Shown in pieces: positions 30,890 through 41,098 of a stretch of 64,000 nucleotides of DNA. A program made the translations under genes and the position numbers. The stretch lies in contig VHIT02000033.1 of the NCBI GenBank assembly GCA_009768925.2, positions 248,001 to 312,000 of the forward strand. Reading direction: 5' to 3'. A model generated the notes under the pieces. It had not been told where the DNA came from, did not search any database, and worked only from the letters and a program-made list of their open reading frames with translations. Numbering within the stretch: position 1 is the first letter of the stretch; each line of letters opens with the position of its first letter. The stretch comes from Cryptosporidium bovis (Eukaryota; Apicomplexa; Conoidasida; Eucoccidiorida; Cryptosporidiidae).

Positions 30890-31470
30890 CTATTTATTTA
30901 CACAGCTATTCTTTAGTATTAATTAAGTGTTAACAGAAGAATTTTTGTATTTGTATTCACGATTATATAGTCGGAATAAATTCGTTTTTATAAAATATAT
31001 ATTGGTTAATTTTTTATCAAAAAAATAGAATGTGTAGATATGTGAATAAATAAAAAAAGCAAAATAGATATAATTGATATATTATTTTAGTTAAAGATGT
31101 CGAGAAACAATAGCAAAAACAATAAACTATAATAAATAATTCGTCTTTATGTTATTCTTCGCTTACCCTCTCGAATATAGATTGCTCGAAATTCGAGCAA
31201 ATAAACTAAATTAAATTAAATTTTATATTAATATCAGATATTCTTATATAAATAAAACAATATCATCCTTTCCCCATGTAAATAACTTTAATTCATGTAT
31301 ATAACTAATAACAGATAACCTTATATTGTAGGTAGAAAAGAAAAATAATACGACCAAATTTGTGGCGGGAAACTATCAGTTCACATGCATTTTTAACAAA
31401 ATTATAGAAATAAGATAGGAATTTGATTTTAATAGTATGCTATAAGTTTTATTTATTTGATATTTAAATA
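30890..31470. other. Gene-free stretch with a perfect palindrome
   Basis: The upstream region of the START gene. A 9+1+9 inverted repeat lies at 31182-31200. The rest is AT-rich. Confidence 0.55.
31182..31200. repeat. Perfect 9-bp inverted repeat TTGCTCGAA-A-TTCGAGCAA
   Basis: Both arms match exactly around a single central base, in an otherwise AT-rich spacer about 290 bp upstream of the START gene. A candidate binding site for a dimeric factor. A transcript hairpin is unlikely with a 1-nt loop. Confidence 0.7.
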
Positions 31471-32413
31471 TCAATTCTTATTTTCGCTGCTATTACCACT
31501 TTCATTATAGCCACTATCTTTGCTATTATCTTTTTCAACAACATCATTTAAATCCTCATCGCTATCCTCTCCATCACTATCATCTGAAAATGCAGGGGCT
31601 CTTGTAAGATGTAATCCCTTGTACTTTGAGGTGTGAGAATGTTGCCTTTTGATGTTTTTGTTCTCAAAGATAGTCGCATCTTGCATATTGTTAATGGTAA
31701 TAAGATCGTTTTCGGCGTTGATTGTTGCATTAAGTTTTGTATCAGGGGAAACTGATGGTAAATATGTATTTATACCATCAAAATTGTCATAAATAGTAAA
31801 ATGTAACTCATCAATATTACTATTTCTAAATCCATTTTTTTTTGAAAATGCAATTATGTTATATTCTCCTGGTCCTTTAATATGAAAAGGTTCAAAATAA
31901 TATTGTTCACCTGAATTATTTATTTGATATATTATTTCAACTCCTTTTTGTAAGCATGATATTTCAATTATTTTTGTATCAAATGATATTTCGTTCGCTA
32001 CTATTTTTGGTTTCATACACATTACTGGTTTTGCATTATACAATTGAGAAAGTTGAATAAGTGCAGTTGTTGGAAAAGGGAATCTATAGCTAGGTGTTCT
32101 TGATAGTTCCCTTCCAGTTAAATCATTATAATTGGGTGGTGCTTTTGTTGTACTTGAGTATCTTAGACCAAGATATGCTATATTTCCGAGCGTTAAGGAA
32201 TCTGTATAATTTGTTACTTCAGTTTAAACAAAATTTTTCTAAATTAAAAGGAAACAAATTAAAACAGATGAAAATAAACATACCCGATGAATCGTTACCG
32301 TTATCACTATTATTTAAAATAAATTTACAACGGTGTTCAACTTCTGCCATTAAATATTCAATATTTCTTCTTAACTCCAACAACTTATCTAAATTACTTT
32401 CATTTATAATCAT
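31471..32413 (-). CDS. Probable Mediator subunit 4-like protein fused to a chitobiase-C-like beta domain, two exons
   Basis: Exon 1 is 32284-32413 and exon 2 is 31471-32216, giving 291 residues. The intron (32217-32283) runs GTATGT to CTGAAG, and the join completes a GTA codon (NDSS|VTNYTD). Exon 1 is a charged coiled coil. Residues 57-73 (AYLGLRYSSTTKAPPNY) and 100-104 (SQLYN) follow the MED4 pattern of an A-x-x-(I/L)-x-x-T-x-APP motif before a helix ending SxLYN in plants. Residues 113-170 (VEIIYQINNSGEQYYFEPFH; GEYNIIAFSKKNGFRNS) resemble a chitobiase/hexosaminidase C-terminal beta-sandwich. The tail is acidic and Ser-rich. The MED4 assignment is tentative. Confidence 0.45.
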
Positions 32414-33925
32414 TTTTTCTTTTAAGTTCCAAACAAATATTGTCGAAACGGAAAAGAAATATTTATACGGTCCTTTATTCTTTTAGATAATTATAGAACA
32501 AAAATAAGGATAATAAATAATAAATTAATACTTGAGAATATTATTTGATTATAGCTTTAATGTTAGTGCAAATCACCAATCAAGCTTTTACACATTCTAT
32601 TTGTGCAATGATTAGATATTTCATAAAGTGAATTTAATCTTTAGTTTGAGTCAATAAATTGAAAAAATGGTAACAAAAACTCACTAAAAATCTCGTAATA
32701 CTTACATTTCTTTTTTAAACTAACTTAACTTTAGATGGATAATAAAAAGTTATTTCTAAATATTTAAACGCTCCAATTATTATTCGTCAACAAGTTAATT
32801 AGCCGCTTGCTTTTCATGTTATTATGACAGTCGAGATGGTATATTAAATTTTTAACAATTACCCGCTATTTTTATTTAGTAGATAATAAAATTAAAAAAA
32901 TGACATAGTGTAGTATTTCTTTACTTTCTATAAAAACTAAATTAAACAATTATAAATATTTAGAACTAAAAGATTTTGTTTTAATTTATTAAGATTTTAG
33001 CATGGTCTAGAGAGGCAACGATATGCGTCACACACAGTAAGGACGGGTATGGTGGGGGAAAGTAGAAAGAACGAAAGGATGGTAAATATGCACCTATACG
33101 CCTCAACATAAACAACCTATATACACCGTTACACATAAGCGTTTTTTTAGTGTAAGTAATATTCACTGAAAAAATAAGAAATGATATAAAGGTGATTCAC
33201 AGTGAATTTGGGAAAAAATTAAAGTGAAAAAACATGCACACACGTAAATAACCATTTTTTCTACATGCATGCGCTTAATTACGTGTATTTAGCTTTATAT
33301 TAGAAACAAGGTTATTAGTAGCGCATCTTACATAAGATAGACTACAAATAGTTTTTATTGTTTTGTTTTCTCACTGAAAATTGCAAATAATATTCATAAG
33401 ATATACATAAAAGTGACTAATTGGGTATGAGGAATTAATATACTACTATCATTATTGTTTTATTTGTATTTTTATGCATAAATGTATAAATATATAAAAG
33501 TTACCAATTAAAGATCTTTATATAACTTAATAACGAATCAAAAAAAGAGGTAGACAATACTTAAAGAAAATTTAAATAAAAAAAATAAAGGGTAAGGAGC
33601 AGAAAGAAAAAAATTTATGTCATGTCGTTTATGCGTAATATAATGTTATTCAGAAGCAAACAAAATAAAGATTAATTTAATTGGTAAAAAAATATAAATA
33701 TACATATCAGGTTAGATGGTAAAATTAAGGTGTGAGAAAAATTAAATATAGCTAAATAGTTAAAAACAGATAAATAAATAATTAAATATAAGTAGGGAAT
33801 AAAAGAAAAGCAGTGAGACTAGAGACGGTATATTAAATAATATAATATTTAATAGCGATTACGATACATTAAAATAAACTGGACAAAGTCATATCAATAA
33901 AGTGAAAGTAGGAGTAAATAACAAT
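32414..33925. other. 1.5-kb gene-free stretch holding a GC-rich island
   Basis: A divergent spacer. The island at about 32998-33148 is over 50 percent G+C in its first 60 bases, against about 15 percent in the flanks. ATGCATGCG occurs near 33264. The rest is AT-rich, with poly-A/T and (TA) stretches. Confidence 0.6.
32998..33148 (+). ncRNA. Candidate structured non-coding RNA gene
   Basis: Bases 33001-33060 are about 53 percent G+C in a spacer that is otherwise about 15 percent, with no plausible protein. A hairpin can form between 33047-33054 (GTATGGTG) and 33091-33099 (CACCTATAC), with one bulge and a purine-rich loop. The island ends in a T7 run (33142-33148) that would fit a Pol III terminator on the plus strand. 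No A/B box, Sm site or known RNA family (U1-U6, SRP, RNase P/MRP) was recognised. Confidence 0.35.
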
Positions 33926-34699
33926 ATGAGTGAACCTAAAGTTCATGTTTCTAGTGCAAGGGATGAAATGGAGCTTCAAAATGCAGCATTAGAGGGAGAA
34001 TTAGCAAGGGGATTTTATGTATCAACAGAAGTGGAAAATGTTTCATCAAAAACAGGATGTGGAATGGTGTGTGGTACAAATGAACAAAGATTAACACATA
34101 AAATTCATTCATTTACAAAACCAATACCAATAACGGCAGGGCAAGTGAAGTTAAATTCAGCGGATGAATTAATAGGCAAACCAATAATAAAACAGAGATT
34201 AAATGAGGTATTTACTGAAAACAATAATGAAAGAGAGTTAAATGGTTATAGTACAAATAAATTTCTTTCGTTTGGTGTGTCTTCATTTAAGAACATGAAT
34301 ACAAACTCTCAATTATCGTATCGTTCAACTAGTTCGTTCAATATGCCTACGAATAGAAGCTATACATATTTAAGTTCAATAGTTAATAATGGAAGTGGTG
34401 TATTTGGTAATTTTTCAAATAATGGAGGTAATGAAGGGTATTATGAATCGTTTAGAAGTTTAAATAAAGGCTTTTCACAGTTTACCATGAATATAAATAG
34501 ATCCAGTAATTCGCTATTTAATTCATTTAAATCACTATTTAGTGGAATGTGTAGTTGTCCTGGGTTTATATCTGTTTGTAGAAATAACAAGATTAAAACA
34601 ATTGAACAAGAAACTATTCCTTCCGACTCAGATTTTGCAGAGTCTGATTCTGAAAACGATGACGCTGGTTTAACTGTTGCACAAGAGGAACAAAATTAG
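33926..34699 (+). CDS. Lineage-specific orphan protein
   Basis: 257 residues from ATG 33926 (MSEPKVHVSSARDEMELQNA). An in-frame GTG 24 nt upstream is not used. The N-terminal half has a short conserved-looking charged region (ITAGQVKLNSADELIGKP). The middle is Ser/Asn/Phe-rich (SFGVSSFKNMN; SYRSTSSFNMP). Near residues 212-224 a small Cys cluster, MCSCPGFISVC, could be palmitoylated. The C-terminus is acidic (SDSDFAESDSENDD), resembling a casein kinase 2 substrate. There is no signal peptide or membrane helix. No function is recognised. I accept it as a gene because of length, a normal ATG and unbiased codon use. Confidence 0.65.
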   Translation: MSEPKVHVSSARDEMELQNAALEGELARGFYVSTEVENVSSKTGCGMVCGTNEQRLTHKIHSFTKPIPITAGQVKLNSADELIGKPIIKQRLNEVFTENNNERELNGYSTNKFLSFGVSSFKNMNTNSQLSYRSTSSFNMPTNRSYTYLSSIVNNGSGVFGNFSNNGGNEGYYESFRSLNKGFSQFTMNINRSSNSLFNSFKSLFSGMCSCPGFISVCRNNKIKTIEQETIPSDSDFAESDSENDDAGLTVAQEEQN

Positions 34700-35777
34700 A
34701 ATGCCAAGTATATTTTTATTGCTTACACAAATATTTTAATTAGAGTAGTTTAAGAATTGAATGAATACTTTTAAGTGCCACACTAATTTTTTTTAGTAAC
34801 TTTTTATTAATGTTACAGCTATTATAAAGAAGTAATTGCAATCTATTTGTGTGGTGCTATTTCACAGTTATTATTGAGCATATATAATTTTGATTATATT
34901 TATAGAGCGTATATATAAGGGAAAGAGTGACTCAAAGTGATGATAAAACATTTATTTCTTTTACATTGCTTAAGGATTAGTAACAGACAATCACATGTTT
35001 CACGGAGAATCAAAAAATCCGAAAAAAAGATCATGATATTGAATAAAGAGGGTAAGAGGTTTCAGGTGTTGAAGGAAATATATATATATATATATATATG
35101 TAAGTGTTCGATGAATATATGTAAGAAAAACTATTATAATTTATATCTGACTGTTTATTCTTGTTTGATAAAAGAACAATTCTGCGGACAATTTACAATA
35201 TAATTTATCTTCCCACAACTACTAATGTGTGGTTTAGTGATTGTTTCATATTGATGGAAGGATTATGTTTCATTGCGGATGGAAATACATTATTTGTGAG
35301 GCTAACTACAATTCTGGACGGAAATATATAGTGTTAACAAATAAATGATAATATTAGGTCCAATTCACTAGAAAAAGTAATCATATTGGCAAATAACTAC
35401 TGATATTAGTTAATATAATAGCACATTAGTTTATTTAAGTATAATGATAAGTAGTAGTGATCATAATAACAATTGTAGTGTTTAAATAAAAATAGGAATG
35501 ATCCTCCCCTTATTTATTTGAAATGAACTGTTGATTTGAGTGATAATCGTGTTTTCCTTGTTAAAATGAGTAGTAAAATATATATAAATACTTTATTTTG
35601 CCGCCTTGTCTTGAATAATATTTTGTAAAAAAAATAAACGTGTGGCTGTATTAAATAAATATATGTATACAAATAAATATAGTATTGTAATTAGGAATAT
35701 AAACAATATATATTATATGTAAGTAATATATTTTTAGCATATATATCGGGAACAACTTGAGTAGGCAAATAATAAAG
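34700..35777. other. Gene-free stretch
   Basis: A spacer between two plus-strand genes with a (AT)11 run (35078-35099) and GCCGCC near 35600. An 88-codon TTG-start frame at 34937-35203 spans the AT run and is not convincing. Confidence 0.5.
35078..35099. repeat. (AT)11 microsatellite
   Basis: A perfect 22-nt AT dinucleotide run in the spacer upstream of RAD23. Confidence 0.9.
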
Positions 35778-36854
35778 ATGAGAATTAAAGTAAGAACAGT
35801 ACAAAATACAGAGATGGAGGTTGATGTTGAACCAAGTTATACAATAGAAAGAGTAAAACAGGAGATTCAATTATTAAATCCGGTAATGGAAGCAACAAGA
35901 CTTAAGTTAATATTCGCAGGTAGAATACTAGGCGATTCACAGACTGTAGAAAGTTCTGGAATAAAAGATGGGGAACGTTTGGTTGTTTTGCTTTCAAAGG
36001 GCATGGCACAAAAAGCAGCAGACAATCATCAACAAAACAAACAAAATAACGCAACTGAAGGTAGTGCATCAACGACTGTAGATAGACCTGCAAATAAAGA
36101 TTCTACCAATAACAATGGCACAGCTGCTACGGACTTGGTCAATAATACCCAATCAGGTGCTTCTGCATTATTGACTGGAACAGAATTAGAGGAAACTATA
36201 AATAACATAGTTAATATGGGATTTGAGAAAGATCAAGTAATTGCAGCAATGAAAGCGGCTTTTAACAATCCAGATAGAGCAGTTGAATATTTGACATCAG
36301 GAATTCCTTTACAAGACAATAATGGTTCATCAAGTGAAAATTCTGGAAACGTAGTTGGTGAATATAATTTAAATGGAGGAAATAATAGCGATTCAGGGTT
36401 AACATTGAATAACGGTAACAATGCGTCCTCTGAAGGTAGTTCCGTTAGTGCTGAAACAAACAATCTTGAGGCATTGAGAAATAATCCTCTTTTTAATCAA
36501 CTAAGGTCTGTTGTTCAACAAGATCCAAGAATACTTCCCGAGCTTCTTGTTAGAATCGGACAAACACATCCTGATATACTTCAACTAATAACTGACAATC
36601 AAGAGGAGTTTATAAGAATGATGGAAAGGACAGATTCTGATGATATTCATGACTTGTCATTAAATATGAATAATGCAACTACAATACAACTCACTCAACA
36701 AGAAAGTGAATCTATTGAACGCCTTCAAGCCCTTGGATTTCCAAGGAATGCCGTTATAGAAGCATTTCTAATTTGCGAAAAAAATGAAGAATTAGCTGCT
36801 AATTATCTTTTGGAAAACAGTGCCGACTTTTTTACGGATGGTAATAATATTTAA
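35778..36854 (+). CDS. RAD23: RAD23 ubiquitin receptor
   Basis: 358 residues from ATG 35778 (MRIKVRTVQNTEMEVDVEPS). An in-frame TTG further upstream is not needed. Full RAD23 order: a ubiquitin-like domain at 1-75, UBA1 at about 137-177 (NIVNMGFEKDQVIAAMKAAF), an XPC/Rad4-binding domain at about 227-282 (LEALRNNPLFNQLRSVVQQD ... ILPELLVRIGQ), and UBA2 at the end (LQALGFPRNAVIEAFL). Linkers are Asn/Ser-rich. RAD23 shuttles ubiquitinated proteins to the proteasome and stabilises Rad4/XPC in nucleotide-excision repair. Length is close to yeast Rad23 (398). Confidence 0.95.
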   Translation: MRIKVRTVQNTEMEVDVEPSYTIERVKQEIQLLNPVMEATRLKLIFAGRILGDSQTVESSGIKDGERLVVLLSKGMAQKAADNHQQNKQNNATEGSASTTVDRPANKDSTNNNGTAATDLVNNTQSGASALLTGTELEETINNIVNMGFEKDQVIAAMKAAFNNPDRAVEYLTSGIPLQDNNGSSSENSGNVVGEYNLNGGNNSDSGLTLNNGNNASSEGSSVSAETNNLEALRNNPLFNQLRSVVQQDPRILPELLVRIGQTHPDILQLITDNQEEFIRMMERTDSDDIHDLSLNMNNATTIQLTQQESESIERLQALGFPRNAVIEAFLICEKNEELAANYLLENSADFFTDGNNI

Positions 36855-37484
36855 TTTATATAATATCTACTTGATTTATATATTTATTGTATGTTTCAAT
36901 TATGCTAAATATGGTAGTTATAATAATCTCAGTGATACACAAAAGAATTATAAATTTATTTTTTGAATAAAAGATGTTTATAGTGATAATTTTTCCAAAG
37001 TATTTTCCGATCTATTTTACTTGTTATCTTGTATATGTATACTAGTATCGTTTAAAGTATTCATGGCAATATACCGTTCCTGAACTGAACTTCTAATAAA
37101 ATGCAATCTTAATTTGCTTACATTAATTCATTTATCTCAGAACTGAAATAGGTTAGTTGTTTTATTTTGTTCGATTAGTGTGATTTATGTTATATTCTGT
37201 TTTGAATTAACCGATAATAATGCGTTCTATATTTAGCCCGATGTACCCGGTTGTTTTTTATTTAAATATGATACTTGCACAATTGGACATAATTAATTTT
37301 ATTCAAGTTATAGTTAGTTTAACGGACTAAGTTTTATTTTATTCTATTTTATATTATAAGTTAAAAAATTATATTATTCGGTACCTACCTACTATGTGAC
37401 GGTATTATATCAAATAGTAAATTAATAATAGGAAAACAGCGATAAAAATAATATAAAAAGATTGTACATTATTGAATATTAATA
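36855..37484. other. Gene-free stretch
   Basis: AT-rich spacer between RAD23 and the Rab escort protein. No motif or coding frame stands out. Confidence 0.5.
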
Positions 37485-39269
37485 ATGGAGAGCGATATTT
37501 GGGATGTAGTTATAATAGGTACGGGTCTCCCGGAAAGTATAGTTGCATCCGGGCTATCCTTAAGGGGTTATAAAGTACTTGTTATAGATGAGAATTTTAC
37601 CTATGGAGGGGTTTGGAATACTGTTAAATACAAACATTTTAGTGATTGTATGTTGGAGAAATGGTCTGAAAAAAACAATTTTATCTTCGATTCTAGTTGT
37701 TTCTACGGAAAAAAGTTTGAAAACAATGAAAATGAAGAGGATACAAGTAAAATTGTGATAGATTTGATTCCAAAGGTACTTTTTTCACGTGGAAAGTTGG
37801 TCGAGCTTATAATTTCATGCAATATAACAAACTATTTGGACTTTCAGGGAATAGAAGATGTGTATTACTGTGAATTAAAAGATAAAGGAAATAATAAAAA
37901 TGATGAAAACATTGAGACTTTAGGCGATATAAATAATGATTTAAGTGAATATTTACATAGTTGTGAATTTATGTGTTTGCGAACACCATTTTCAAAAAGT
38001 GATATTTTTTCTTCAAACGACTTAAGTTTGGTTGAAAAAAGGCAAATAATGCGACTGTACAATGGATTAAAAGAAATTATAGAACTTAGAAATGTAGATG
38101 AAAAAAAAGTAGATATAGACTTAATAAATGATCCGTTTAGAAGTCCAGCATTAATTTCAAATTCAGAAATTTTGAAAAAAGATAAAAATGAATCCGACAA
38201 AGTTGAATTTGAGTTATTTTCAGAGTTTCAAGACAAATGGAAAATAAGTGATAAGATTCTAAGTTTGATTAAGCATACCATCTCATTTATTATAAATAAA
38301 AGCAAAGACGAATTTGATTCTATAAATGATTTTGAAAAATATTTGAATTTACTTCTTTGTTCTTTAAATCAACACGGTTGTACAGGAACACCATTTATAT
38401 ATCCATGTTACGGAATATGTGATTTAACTCAAGCATTCTCAAGATTGGCAGCAGTTAAAGGGGCACTACAAAGACTTGGTACGAAGATAATAAACATGGA
38501 GTTATTAGATAATATTTGGAATCTAGAAATAAAGGGTGAAAATACTTCTTCTGAAATTATTAAATGTAGGTTGATTATTACCCCTTACAGAAACAGTATA
38601 ATCAACTGTTTTTTAAACAATATTAATAACAAATTTAACGATTTAGCATTAGTTAGTGAAAATAACAATGAGATTGAAAAAGGGGTTATATGTGCTGTTG
38701 CTATCTTAGACAGTCCTCTTTCAATATTAGGTGGAAATAATAAAATATCAACATTAACTTTGAATGTGAGTGATTTTAATATTGAAGAATGCAATTACGA
38801 TAATGTTGTAAGTATTTTACAGTGTAATTCCCATACAGGTTGTTGTTCCAACAAACATTATATTGTTTATCTGAATATGGTTATTGAGAAGAATATAAAT
38901 GAGTACATGGAAAGACACAGGGATTATATTTATAGTTTGCTTGATTACTTGGTAAATTCAAAAAATCATAATACGAAAATACTTAGTAAAGCGAGTTACT
39001 TTTATAAACAAAAACTTACTGATCCAAAATTGTTAAATAATGAAAGTATCCTATTTTTACCCGATCCTTGTATTAACAATAACAGTTTTTTATTGCTAGA
39101 TGAGGATATCGAGAAGTCTCTTATTTCATTGGAATACTCTCTCAAATTTCTAAGCCCTGGTGACAATTATATTTCACATAAAAACTTTCACTTATCTCCT
39201 AATTTAGAATTAGCACCAAATGAAGTTACATATAATAATCACGGGAACACTGGAGTAAAAGAATCATAA
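37485..39269 (+). CDS. REP: Rab escort protein (REP/CHM; GDI superfamily)
   Basis: A 594-residue protein. The N-terminus WDVVIIGTGLPESIVASGLS is the GDI-superfamily dinucleotide-like motif in its REP form (GTGLPES, versus GTGLTEC in GDI), followed by VIDENFTYGGVW, equivalent to the DxxxxYGG box. The second conserved block GTPFIYPCYGICDLTQAFSR matches the REP/GDI sequence-conserved region 3. The size (human REP1 653, GDI about 450) and the long inserts favour REP, which presents newly made Rab GTPases to Rab geranylgeranyltransferase. Asn/Lys-rich inserts separate the conserved blocks. Single exon. Confidence 0.85.
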   Translation: MESDIWDVVIIGTGLPESIVASGLSLRGYKVLVIDENFTYGGVWNTVKYKHFSDCMLEKWSEKNNFIFDSSCFYGKKFENNENEEDTSKIVIDLIPKVLFSRGKLVELIISCNITNYLDFQGIEDVYYCELKDKGNNKNDENIETLGDINNDLSEYLHSCEFMCLRTPFSKSDIFSSNDLSLVEKRQIMRLYNGLKEIIELRNVDEKKVDIDLINDPFRSPALISNSEILKKDKNESDKVEFELFSEFQDKWKISDKILSLIKHTISFIINKSKDEFDSINDFEKYLNLLLCSLNQHGCTGTPFIYPCYGICDLTQAFSRLAAVKGALQRLGTKIINMELLDNIWNLEIKGENTSSEIIKCRLIITPYRNSIINCFLNNINNKFNDLALVSENNNEIEKGVICAVAILDSPLSILGGNNKISTLTLNVSDFNIEECNYDNVVSILQCNSHTGCCSNKHYIVYLNMVIEKNINEYMERHRDYIYSLLDYLVNSKNHNTKILSKASYFYKQKLTDPKLLNNESILFLPDPCINNNSFLLLDEDIEKSLISLEYSLKFLSPGDNYISHKNFHLSPNLELAPNEVTYNNHGNTGVKES

Positions 39270-39418
39270 TCTCACAATCTAAACAAGTTCTTGGTCGAGT
39301 ACTTTCCATTATTAAACTCGGGAATAAAGTTAAGAGCGAGTAACAAGACGAATACTTACAGTATGAATTAAATTTTGCGAATAAATAAAACTAAAATGTA
39401 AAACTGCAAATTGTTATA

Positions 39419-40180
39419 CTATTCACCAAAATAAACAAGTAAGCCGTTCCTAATTATATATTTCATCAAAATTTGAAATGCCTGAACAGCATGGTCATAT
39501 CCTCCTACTCTTTGAACAACTACGCTACTTGGTGATACAATAAAACAACACTCGTTCATAGTAATATCATTTAAATTAGCTTTTTCTTTATTTATTTCAT
39601 CTGGAAATAGCAAATAAAATTTATCATTCTCAAAGTCAAATTCACCGTTATTGCCGGCTTCTAATCTTTGAAAATTAATGATCACAGCGGAAAACAACTC
39701 TGGATCGAAAAGTACTTCCAATTGTCTACTGTATAATGTACCTGAACCACTATATATATTATTTAAATGATTAATCATTTTGTTATATAGTTTGAATAAA
39801 TTGATTATACCTACTCTATATGGAATATCTACTCTTAAAATGAAGTTAATTTGTCTTATTCTTAAAGGTGCATTTGGATCATGTTGTCTAAATTTTTTTC
39901 TAATCCATCCTATATTCTCTATGCTTGTTTCCTCATTCTCACCTACACCTATAATATAACCACTATTGTAAGCCACTACGAATCCGTCTTCCTTAACTCC
40001 TCTTCTTCTTGGGGCTGGACACACTATGGCTTTCTTCTCTTGACAATATACAAACATCTCTGAACTCTTTCTCAACATGTTTTTACTTACATCCCATGTT
40101 GTTATACTATTCGAGAAATCCATATATCCTTCCAAAACGTGTCTTCTTCTAATAATAAACTCTGGATTTGATATGTCCAT
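39419..40180 (-). CDS. Divergent TATA-binding-protein-related factor
   Basis: A 253-residue protein that aligns, with effort, to the two TBP repeats. The first has GFVVAYNSGYIIGVGENEET, equivalent to TALIFSSGKMVCTGAKSEE, then a helix with RKKF. The second has INFILRVDIPYRVGIINLFK, then LFDPELFSAVIINFQ (cf. YEPELFPGLIYRM), and VSPSSVVVQRVGGYDHAVQAF (cf. [23 protein letters not shown]). DNA-intercalating Phe pairs are not clearly kept. It is too divergent to be the main TBP, so probably a TBP-like factor for a subset of promoters. Confidence 0.65.
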   Translation of the reverse strand: MDISNPEFIIRRRHVLEGYMDFSNSITTWDVSKNMLRKSSEMFVYCQEKKAIVCPAPRRRGVKEDGFVVAYNSGYIIGVGENEETSIENIGWIRKKFRQHDPNAPLRIRQINFILRVDIPYRVGIINLFKLYNKMINHLNNIYSGSGTLYSRQLEVLFDPELFSAVIINFQRLEAGNNGEFDFENDKFYLLFPDEINKEKANLNDITMNECCFIVSPSSVVVQRVGGYDHAVQAFQILMKYIIRNGLLVYFGE

Positions 40181-41098
40181 TTTTATTGCTTAAGACAACA
40201 ATTTTGATTTCGTTTAACAATAAATGCTTTATTACTATATATTCATACACTATTTACCATTATTTATTTTAATAAAAAAAATTCATTAGTTTTGATCATG
40301 TATTTTTATTGAATCTAGTAAAATGATACTATTAGTAATTATTTTCTTGGCTCTTAACACCGTTTTATACCATACCAGTCCTATTCCAAGTTTAAGTTGA
40401 GTTAAAACACTATGAATAACTAATATTTAGTTTTGCCTTTGTGTATATATAATTAGGGGAATAAGAAATAAACAGCAATTACATAATGAATTTAACACAA
40501 ACATGAACCGTTCCCACCTTAAATCTTCTTGGTAAAGTGTCTTTTTGCTTATTATGGAATTTTCTCTTGTTTTCTTAGCATAATAGTATTCGAACTTTAC
40601 CTCCAAATCCCACTGGAATTTTTCATACCTTATTTAAACACTCACAATATGACATTGCCGCTAGAATTGTACCAAATAAAAACTAATGGTTTTGGCGGTA
40701 TGATAGTTTTTTATATTATTATTACATTGGTGCCGTTAAAAAAATATCGGAGTAAAAACTAAACAGAAAGGCGGCAATAGTTGCTAAAGAATAGTAATTG
40801 ACAATTGGAGACAATTTGAAAAATATATATAAATAAGTATGTATATTATATACAGTCTATATATAAATACATTTTATTAATATAAATTATTAATTTAATT
40901 AAATTAAGGTCGAGACGGGAAATAATAATTTAAATTTGTTAAAGTTACAGGATCCCAAAAAAGAAAGGTTGATTAATCTGAATTGAAGTTGTAATAGGAG
41001 TAACCTTAATATTGCTGAAATAAAAAAACGCAAATTTAAGGGGATAGTAAAAGAAGATATATTTTTAATTAAAATAGAGTTTATTGTTTCGTAACAAA
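40181..41098. other. Divergent promoter region of the TBP-like gene and RPS4
   Basis: AT-rich, with TTTTGGCGGT and AGGCGGCAAT near 40690 and 40770. A 77-codon frame at 40529-40762 starts within this and is not supported. Confidence 0.5.

Noticed and set aside
32991-33005. U6-like AGATTTTAGCATGG
   Set aside because: Resembles U6 AGATTAGCATGG, but the required ACAGAGA and downstream GCGCAAGGATGACACG are missing.
34937-35203. 88-codon frame
   Set aside because: TTG start and crosses an AT microsatellite, giving Ile/Tyr-rich nonsense.
40529-40762. 77-codon frame upstream of RPS4
   Set aside because: No homology features, and it lies in the divergent promoter.
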